The notes under the pieces were generated by a model, which was not told the DNA's origin, searched no databases, and worked only from the letters and a program-made list of their open reading frames with translations. Of a stretch of DNA of 13,035 nt, positions 8,842-13,035 are shown piece after piece. The DNA is taken from positions 1 to 13,035 of the forward strand of contig CALCHD010000149.1 in the NCBI GenBank assembly GCA_937901105.1, written 5' to 3'. The first letter of the stretch is position 1. Each line of letters starts with the position of its first letter. The stretch comes from an uncultured Bacteroidales bacterium. Its GTDB lineage: Bacteria > Bacteroidota > Bacteroidia > Bacteroidales > UBA932. The position numbers were made by a program, and so were the translations under genes.

Positions 8842-9527
8842 TGCTGCTGTATTTTTCTCAACTTGTTATCTAGTGCGCGTAACACTGAATGTGTGTCTGC
8901 TTTCATTATCTGCCTGTCCAGCTGTGGCTCATTATTGTTGAGTATAGACAGCATCTCGTGCAGCTGCTTAGCCGGCGAAGGCGTCTCCTGTGAGCCTTCT
9001 CCCTCTGAGAAGATGTATGGGTACTCCTTTTTCAGGTAGTGCTGAAGACCTGTGAACCAAAGGGAGTAGGGTCCCATAATTGAGTGGCGCTGTCTTTTTC
9101 CCGACAGAAGTCTTGCTCCTTCCAGCAGGTATGACGGCTCTTTGTTTTCAGCGTGAGAGCAGAACAGTGCATTTGCTGTGTAGTATAGCTCAAAAGGTAT
9201 ATCATACAGGCATCTGTTCACTCCTTTCAATGGGCACTCCGGCAGCCCTATTGAGTCCAGGATAAAAGAGAGTTCATTGCATGCAGTAGCGATGATCTCA
9301 GTTTTTATTGCAAAAATCCTGAAAGGGTTTTTCCTGAGTGAGAACAGATGTGTTCCTTCCTGTTTTTTTGATGAATATACAACCCTGATTCCTGCAAGAT
9401 GGCATAGCAGGAATATCAGAGTTGTGTTGCGTGGCATTTTCTTATCAAGAGCCGTTGCAATAATTTTCAGCTGCTTTGCATCCACCTGCTCCCAGCAGGT
9501 TGGATACTGTAGGTTTATTGATTTCAT
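8838..9527 (-). CDS. Conserved phage protein, possible tail assembly chaperone-like
   Basis: A 229-residue protein of no firmly recognised family. The N-terminus has YPTCWEQVDAKQL (residues 8-20), resembling the P-T-S-W-E-E-L openings I recall from Bacteroidota prophage proteins encoded before the tape measure. The middle contains many aromatic and cysteine residues. The C-terminus (about 180-229) is helical and charged, ending in ALDNKLRKIQQQ. Tail assembly chaperones usually lie upstream of the tape measure, but here two other genes intervene, and no second reading frame for a G/GT-type frameshift product was noticed. The ATG overlaps the previous stop (ATGA at 9524-9527) and the stop overlaps the next start (ATGA at 8838-8841). 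Best reading: a conserved structural or assembly protein, role unknown. Confidence 0.8.
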   Translation of the reverse strand: MKSINLQYPTCWEQVDAKQLKIIATALDKKMPRNTTLIFLLCHLAGIRVVYSSKKQEGTHLFSLRKNPFRIFAIKTEIIATACNELSFILDSIGLPECPLKGVNRCLYDIPFELYYTANALFCSHAENKEPSYLLEGARLLSGKRQRHSIMGPYSLWFTGLQHYLKKEYPYIFSEGEGSQETPSPAKQLHEMLSILNNNEPQLDRQIMKADTHSVLRALDNKLRKIQQQ

Positions 9528-10339
9528 AGCATGCTGTATACATTACTTTTGCTTCTGTCGGGAGTATAGCCTTTTGCCTGTTCTGAGGCTGCCCATGTAG
9601 GGAACGACTCTTTATCCCTGCGCATCATTGCTAGAGCGCACATTATTCTAGTGTGAGCTGATTCCTCTGAGTGTGTGCTTATGCAAAGCGCATCCTCAAT
9701 CAGCTCAAGCACGTTCTTTTCTGGCGAAACAATAGACTCTTTGTCTCTGTATTTCTCCAGCAGTTCCTGGATATACTCCTCAGAGATATATGCAGCAACT
9801 TGTGTGTGCAGATACAGGCTCATTTTTGCAATAATCTCTTCAAATTGCTCCCAGTCTGTATCATCAGATAAGTTTCCTCCTCTTCGCTTGAACTCCTCTA
9901 TCGTGCATACAAAGGCCTTTGTGATGTTCTGGTATTGTTCGCTGCCTCTCCAGCTTTCTGTATTTCTATTCATGTATGTTACCAGAAGGTCAATGGCCTT
10001 TCTGCTTTTTACCTTCATGGATGCGCGCAGCTGTTCAACACGCTGTTTTGATGCAGGGGTATAGTTGTCAGAGCTCACTACTGCAAAGCCGGCTTCGGTA
10101 AGAACAAGATCAATTTCAGGAATACAGTTGTAGAAGGCTAGGGTTGATATCGCTCTTTCTGCTATCTCAAGAAGTTTTTCATCTTCTCCGTTCTTGATTT
10201 CCTGAATTACTGCATCTGATGTTATGTGATTGCAAAGCCACTCCTGCGCCATCATCAGTGCGTCTTCCACCATTTCGTAGCTTACGTTAACGGCAGAAGG
10301 AATGTACTTCTTAAATGTGTCAATGCTGTTTACTATCAT
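9524..10339 (-). CDS. DUF6712-like phage protein (probable head-tail connector)
   Basis: A 271-residue, mostly helical protein. The section around residues 60-104 (AERAISTLAFYNCIPEIDLVL followed by TEAGFAVVSSDN and a P-A-S-K-Q-R-V-E-Q-L helix) matches the pattern I associate with DUF6712 proteins of Bacteroidota phages: a helix, a short hydrophobic beta stretch read as 'G-F-x-V', then a polar loop and helix. These proteins are found in the head-neck gene region and are suspected to be connectors, but their activity is not established. It begins 4 bases inside the portal gene (ATGA at 10336-10339) and ends in an ATGA overlap with the following gene. The C-terminal third (about 190-271) is a second helical domain ending in SNVYSML. 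It normally sits near the capsid gene, yet no capsid gene is found here. Confidence 0.7.
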   Translation of the reverse strand: MIVNSIDTFKKYIPSAVNVSYEMVEDALMMAQEWLCNHITSDAVIQEIKNGEDEKLLEIAERAISTLAFYNCIPEIDLVLTEAGFAVVSSDNYTPASKQRVEQLRASMKVKSRKAIDLLVTYMNRNTESWRGSEQYQNITKAFVCTIEEFKRRGGNLSDDTDWEQFEEIIAKMSLYLHTQVAAYISEEYIQELLEKYRDKESIVSPEKNVLELIEDALCISTHSEESAHTRIMCALAMMRRDKESFPTWAASEQAKGYTPDRSKSNVYSML

Positions 10340-11667
10340 AGCTGTGTGTTGGTTGATTCCTGTTTTCCTGATTTGTTCTGGTCTTGAGTTGTGAAGATGT
10401 ACTCAGGAACAAGGATTGTAATATCCTTTTCCCAGTTGTTAATCTTCGGTATTGCTTTCAGTGGTCTCAGCGTTCTGTCAAGTAGAGGCTTCATAAGGGC
10501 CTGTTTGATAAGATATAGCTCGCGCTTGTCTGTTCCTCCCATTGAGCCTGCCGATTTTGACAGTGTGGCTCCAATAAGTGATGGGTGTACGTTCATGGCG
10601 TATGACATCATAGCTGATGCGGTCTCCATATCAGATATGTATTCGCCTCCTGTGAACTTGTTGTCTACCGGTATAATCTCAATCTGTTTTGATTCCAGGA
10701 TAGAGTTTGCCATTGGAATTTTATCCTTAATGGCCATAATTGCTTTGCTGGCGTTATCTTCTCCAGTCAGGAATTCAGAGAATGCCTGCATCTCTGCTTC
10801 CTTTAACTTCTTCACTTCTGCGTGGTTGTTTGGGTCTATACCCTCTCTCTCCATAAGCTGCTCCCAGTAGCTCTCTGAGATGTAGATAATGAATTTAACG
10901 CCCATCTGATTCTTCATAATAGCCTTCTTAAGTTCTGGTATGGCTGTCATATGATCATACCAGCCGCTATGGAAGATAGAGTGCCACCCTGGTATTGAGT
11001 AGTAAGGTCTTCCAGGCGAAGGCATATATGAAGGGAATACCATTCTCTTTGTCCTTATGGCCATCTGTTTTTTTATATCCTGGTAAGTGTTGAACTCGTC
11101 AAGGCAGTATGTTCTCACGAAGTTATCCCCAACTCCCTCTTCCCATCTGCTTGAGTAGTAATGCCAGTTTATGCATCCTCTATTGTCCATTTTTCCCCAT
11201 CTTGAGAATGCTGCCTCCATGTGGCGGATTGAGTGTATTTTCTTGAATTTTTTGTCGGGAATAAGCTCTGCAAATGCATTATGGAAATACACCATATCTG
11301 TAAGAGCAGATTGAAGGAACATAGGTATGTCGTTTGATTCAAAGAATTCAAACTCAGGACCGTCTTCCACTTCCAGAAAGTCCACAACTTTTCCCTTCTC
11401 GTCTCTTATCATTTTTACAAGCCTTGGCCCCAAACCGTAAGCCACTGAGATGTTGAATCCAAGATTGGCCGACAGAATTTCTGATCTGCCAATTCTCTTG
11501 AGTATCTCCTGTGGCAGGTTGTTGCTCTCTCCCCATGGCATAACAGAGTAGTTTTCTACCTGTATAGCGGTAAGGTCCTTCTCGTCGTAGTAGTCAAGGT
11601 GTGAAGCTGCAGACATCAGCAGTGTCTGCGACTGTGGGTAGTAGTTTATGCCGTTTATCACTTCCAT
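10336..11667 (-). CDS. Phage portal protein
   Basis: The portal is the ring at one head vertex through which DNA is packaged and ejected. This 443-residue protein has features of portal proteins of Bacteroidota phages: a charged N-terminal part with a W-G-E-S-N-N-L-P segment (about 45-52), an aromatic region near 220-245 (IPGWHSIFHSGWYDHM), and near 358-385 HPSLIG followed by a Ser/Gly-rich stretch and GGTDKRE. The latter pattern (x-P-x-x-I-G, G-G-x-x-x-R-E) is typical of portal stem and clip regions. The C-terminus is polar (residues about 425-443). The ATG at 11667 shares one base with the stop of the upstream frame (TAATG). A strong AGGAGGT lies 9 bases before the ATG. The stop overlaps the next gene (ATGA). 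Confidence 0.85.
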   Translation of the reverse strand: MEVINGINYYPQSQTLLMSAASHLDYYDEKDLTAIQVENYSVMPWGESNNLPQEILKRIGRSEILSANLGFNISVAYGLGPRLVKMIRDEKGKVVDFLEVEDGPEFEFFESNDIPMFLQSALTDMVYFHNAFAELIPDKKFKKIHSIRHMEAAFSRWGKMDNRGCINWHYYSSRWEEGVGDNFVRTYCLDEFNTYQDIKKQMAIRTKRMVFPSYMPSPGRPYYSIPGWHSIFHSGWYDHMTAIPELKKAIMKNQMGVKFIIYISESYWEQLMEREGIDPNNHAEVKKLKEAEMQAFSEFLTGEDNASKAIMAIKDKIPMANSILESKQIEIIPVDNKFTGGEYISDMETASAMMSYAMNVHPSLIGATLSKSAGSMGGTDKRELYLIKQALMKPLLDRTLRPLKAIPKINNWEKDITILVPEYIFTTQDQNKSGKQESTNTQL

Positions 11668-11878
11668 TACATTACGACCTCCTCGCCGTTGAACTCAGTT
11701 ATTGTGTATCTGTTAACCTTTCGTATTTCTCCAGAGTCAATGTTTTTCCCGATGAATGGAAGGATGTCATTCTGCACCTTTGGCAGAAAATCCTTCTGCC
11801 GTCTTGGGCAACCCAGCAGAGACTGAATTCTTTATGAAGCTCTGCGAGGATGTGGATTTTAGAGATATGTATGGCCAT
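11667..11878 (-). CDS. Small prophage protein, split between two frames (frameshifted or recoded)
   Basis: Two short frames appear to encode one protein. Frame A begins at ATG 11878 (MAIHISKIHI) and runs to a stop at 11699; a GTG at 11908 is an alternative start. Its last 24 residues look unlike a protein end. Frame B, one base back (-1), ends NIDSGEIRKVNRYTITEFNG followed by EEVVM and stops at 11667-11669, one base overlapping the portal ATG. Joined after the lysine codon at 11746-11744, they give 70 residues. From memory, this resembles a small Bacteroides prophage family with a middle T-S-F-H/Y segment and an end like I-R-K-V...I..F-N-G-x-E-V. The switch point coincides with G GGA AAA (11750-11744). 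Either programmed -1 frameshifting or loss of one A from an A6 run would explain it. Function unknown; its place just before the portal is conserved only by inference. Confidence 0.55.
11677..11683 (-). promoter_or_regulatory. Shine-Dalgarno-like site of the portal gene
   Basis: AGGAGGT on the minus strand, 9 bases before the portal ATG and inside the end of the upstream small gene. Strong Shine-Dalgarno sites are uncommon in Bacteroidota, where initiation often depends on AT-rich leaders, so this site stands out and supports 11667 as the start. Confidence 0.6.
11744..11750 (-). other. Slippery heptamer G GGA AAA in the zero frame
   Basis: The coding strand reads TCG GGA AAA ACA in frame A. 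The last base of TCG plus GGA AAA forms a canonical X XXY YYZ heptamer, similar to G GGA AAG in lambda G/GT. A -1 slip here continues as AAC ATT GAC into frame B. I found no clear strong hairpin downstream and no Shine-Dalgarno-like stimulator at the usual 10-14 bases upstream, so active recoding is uncertain. Confidence 0.5.
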
Positions 11879-11965
11879 TGTGTGTGATGTTTTCTCAAAA
11901 ATACGCACGTGGATAAGCGGATAAAAGGACAGAATTTCATAGCGCAGACCGCTTAGGGTTTTTGG

Positions 11966-11987
11966 GCACTTTTTACATAAAAAGTGC
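11966..11987. repeat. Perfect inverted repeat, 9-base arms
   Basis: GCACTTTTT, a 4-base spacer ACAT, then AAAAAGTGC. It lies about 60-90 bases upstream of the structural operon's likely first start codons. There is no T-run after it on either strand, so it does not look like an intrinsic terminator. A repressor site or an RNA hairpin in the 5' leader are possible roles. Confidence 0.75.
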
Positions 11988-12030
11988 GCGCCATTTTCAG
12001 TGCGGAAGAGCTGGTTCCAATTGTCCAGCC

Positions 12031-12052
12031 TTCAAAAATCTAAATTTTTGAA
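12031..12052. repeat. Perfect inverted repeat, 9-base arms, possible operator
   Basis: TTCAAAAAT, spacer CTAA, then ATTTTTGAA. It has the same arm and spacer lengths as the repeat at 11966-11987 but a different sequence. It contains the -7-like element of the candidate promoter for the structural operon, so a protein bound here could control that promoter. That function is inferred. Confidence 0.65.
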
Positions 12053-12063
12053 CTTTAGCCAAA
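12033..12063 (-). promoter_or_regulatory. Weak candidate Bacteroides-type promoter of the structural operon
   Basis: On the minus strand there is TTTG (12063-12060), then 17 bases, then TAGATTTTTG (12042-12033). The Bacteroides consensus is TTTG near -33 and TAnnTTTG near -7; here the spacing is a little short and the -7 element has two extra T. It points toward the small gene and portal. Confidence 0.3.
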
Positions 12064-12072
12064 TGAGCAGAT

Positions 12073-12094
12073 AAAAAAAGGGTGCAACCCTTTT
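12073..12094 (-). terminator. Second intrinsic-terminator-like hairpin (minus strand)
   Basis: An 8-base stem AAAAGGGT/ACCCTTTT with a GCA loop. On the minus strand the stem runs into seven T in total. It would stop leftward transcription that passed the first terminator. With four T on the other side it might also act weakly on plus-strand transcripts. Confidence 0.65.
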
Positions 12095-12175
12095 CTTGCT
12101 GCTGTTACTCCTGGTGCCGCCCTGTCTGAGATTTGGCAATTGCCACAGCTGGCGGCCTGTAATATGCCCAGGGGT

Positions 12176-12207
12176 AAAAAATAGGGCCGCCCTCCGTGGG
12201 TGGCCCT
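12176..12207 (-). terminator. Intrinsic terminator of the ardA operon
   Basis: A GC-rich stem (AGGGCCGCC pairing with GGTGGCCCT, one G-T pair, extendable by a C-G pair at the loop) at 12183-12207, followed on the minus strand by A, then six T (12181-12176). It begins 6 bases after the stop codon of the 71-residue gene, the expected distance for an operon end. Confidence 0.85.
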
Positions 12208-12213
12208 CTGTGT

Positions 12214-12429
12214 TTAGTAGTGCGTTATTTCAAGCGGTTTTTTGTCGGCTTCTGCTCTTAATCTATTTATATACTTAAGCGTGCCCCATTCGCTGAAAAA
12301 GTCCGGCTCGTCTGCTTTGTGGTATCTTCTTTTGGCGTCTATTCTCACCCTGCCTTTATGCCCTTGATGTACCTTTGTTATTATCCATTCCCCTGAGGTA
12401 ATGGCGTCTTTTAATGTTGTTTTTCTCAT
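12214..12429 (-). CDS. Small basic protein of unknown function, downstream of ardA
   Basis: A 71-residue protein of no family I recognise. It is basic overall, with many lysine and arginine residues (for example GHKGRVRIDAKRRYHKA, about residues 23-39), a helix-like segment near 49-65, and no signal peptide or membrane segment. Basic small proteins of this size sometimes bind nucleic acid, but no helix-turn-helix or zinc motif is visible. The start at 12429 is supported by an AGGAGGAT 6 bases upstream and by the 26-base gap to the ardA stop. It is the last gene of the two-gene operon with ardA, closed by the terminator at 12176-12207. It may be an accessory gene carried with ardA by the mobile element. 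Confidence 0.65.
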   Translation of the reverse strand: MRKTTLKDAITSGEWIITKVHQGHKGRVRIDAKRRYHKADEPDFFSEWGTLKYINRLRAEADKKPLEITHY

Positions 12430-12435
12430 TGTTAA

Positions 12436-12443
12436 ATCCTCCT
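12436..12443 (-). promoter_or_regulatory. Shine-Dalgarno-like site of the 71-residue gene
   Basis: AGGAGGAT on the minus strand, ending 6 bases before the ATG at 12429, in the short ardA-downstream gap. Together with the portal site it is one of two strong sites seen here, and it fixes the start codon. Confidence 0.65.
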
Positions 12444-12455
12444 ACTTTATAAAAA

Positions 12456-12995
12456 TTATCTTCTGAATACAAATCCATCAAAAAAGTTGTAGTCTGCAAT
12501 AAATAAATCACGTGCAAATGCGCTATAGTCAAAATAACGTTTGGCAAATTCTGGTATATCGCTATAGCACTCGTCAACGATATAATAGGCAAAATCTTCT
12601 TCGCTCTCAAATTCTCCGTTGTATGCTTCCAGAAAGTCCTCAAAAATTTCTTCCACGTCTTTACTGTTATATTCATACATTCCGATGTTGTCCAGATATA
12701 CAGAGAACGCCGCAGCCTCTGTGTCGCTCAGTTCCTTAATCTTTGCCGCAAACTCAAAAACTTTCTCGTCAATCCAGCTTTCGCATATCATTGCGCTTGG
12801 GATGTTCTCCCAGTCCTGAAACATAAATTCTGCGTCTGCCTCGTCACTGTGTAGCTCTTTGCAAGCCTGCAAAAACTCCGTTTTGCTCTCATAGTCTGAA
12901 ATGTTGAGCCACTGCCCAGCGATTGAACCGCTTGAGTATTTTCCAAATGTACCTACATAAATACTGCTATTTGTGAAGTTTGAAGCTGCTTTCAT
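12456..12995 (-). CDS. ardA: ArdA antirestriction protein
   Basis: ArdA proteins are acidic DNA mimics that occupy type I restriction-modification enzymes and so protect incoming plasmid or phage DNA. This 179-residue protein has the family's hallmarks: IYVGTFGKYSSGS (residues 12-24), an A-G-Q-W-L-N-I-S-D-Y segment (26-35), FQDWENIP (59-66), ESWIDEKVF (72-80), and the C-terminal pattern A-F-A-R-D-L-F-I-x-D-Y-x-F (159-171) with G-F-V-F (174-177). It is strongly acidic (many Asp and Glu, most in residues 100-145), and its length matches the usual 165-185. It is first in a two-gene operon. The AT-rich 40 bases before the ATG reach the window edge, so its promoter cannot be judged. ArdA is typical of mobile elements, which supports a prophage or other mobile origin. 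Confidence 0.95.
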   Translation of the reverse strand: MKAASNFTNSSIYVGTFGKYSSGSIAGQWLNISDYESKTEFLQACKELHSDEADAEFMFQDWENIPSAMICESWIDEKVFEFAAKIKELSDTEAAAFSVYLDNIGMYEYNSKDVEEIFEDFLEAYNGEFESEEDFAYYIVDECYSDIPEFAKRYFDYSAFARDLFIADYNFFDGFVFRR

Positions 12996-13035
12996 GATAT
13001 CTAATTTTTTAAGTTATTTTTTTGATTTTTTATGC

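Larger units (their letters stand above)
11909..12213. other. Noncoding region between the accessory and structural operons
   Basis: No credible gene is seen. Apart from the two 9-base-arm repeats and the two terminators, it holds a GCTGG/CCAGC imperfect palindrome (12010-12029) and TGGCAATTGCCA, a perfect 12-base palindrome (12134-12145). On the minus strand ATG at 12000 opens only a 13-codon frame. The density of palindromes suggests regulation, but no factor can be named. Confidence 0.5.

Noticed and set aside
11169..11536. Two short minus-strand frames within the portal gene
   Set aside because: They are in other frames inside a portal gene with clear family patterns, and have no matching neighbours or start signals.
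11710..11934. 57-codon minus-strand frame starting ATG AAA TTC near 11934
   Set aside because: It overlaps the small gene in a third frame and its product resembles no protein; composition fits a chance frame.
11966..11987. Inverted repeat considered as a terminator
   Set aside because: There is no T-run after the stem on either strand, so it lacks the second half of an intrinsic terminator.
12356..12676. 106-codon minus-strand frame overlapping ardA
   Set aside because: It overlaps most of the 3' part of ardA in another frame and extends into the next gene; ArdA motifs fix the true frame.
1..13035. tRNA genes, CRISPR arrays, insertion sequences and integrase attachment sites
   Set aside because: I saw no cloverleaf, repeat-spacer pattern, transposase, or direct repeat that would support any of them.

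Overview
This window looks like part of a prophage or phage from the phylum Bacteroidota, most likely a gut Bacteroidales host. The signs are a run of tail and neck proteins of the kind common in Bacteroides/Prevotella prophages (portal, a DUF6712-type protein, a tail tape-measure protein), an ArdA antirestriction protein, medium-low GC, and heavy use of ATGA/TAATG gene overlaps. Host and family assignments come from memory of these families, not from searches. Every gene I can support is on the minus strand, so the window reads from right to left.

Right end (about 13035 to 12176): a two-gene accessory operon. It encodes ArdA (an acidic DNA mimic that inhibits type I restriction) and a small basic protein of unknown function. 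An intrinsic terminator lies 6 bases after the second gene, and a second terminator-like hairpin follows about 80 bases further on.

Middle gap (about 12175 to 11879): no convincing gene. It holds two perfect inverted repeats, each with 9-base arms and a 4-base spacer. One of them covers a weak Bacteroides-type promoter candidate. This is where the promoter and control sites of the structural operon would be expected.

Structural operon (11878 to the left edge, continuing outside): a small gene split between two frames exactly at a G GGA AAA heptamer, then portal, DUF6712-type connector, a possible tail chaperone-like protein, a tail terminator-like protein, an HK97 gp10-like tail completion protein, a 1248-residue tape measure, a 659-residue baseplate/hub-like protein, and a large tail-tip or fibre protein (747 residues visible, open at the left edge). 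From the small gene to the hub, all neighbours overlap by 1 to 8 bases, so they are probably translated from one message with coupling.

The two most notable points are the frame-split small gene with a slippery heptamer in the correct frame, and the absence of capsid, protease, terminase and tail-tube genes from places where they often sit (between portal and tape measure). I see no clear sign of a wholly new system. The window is mainly a phage neck and tail module with some unusual arrangement.
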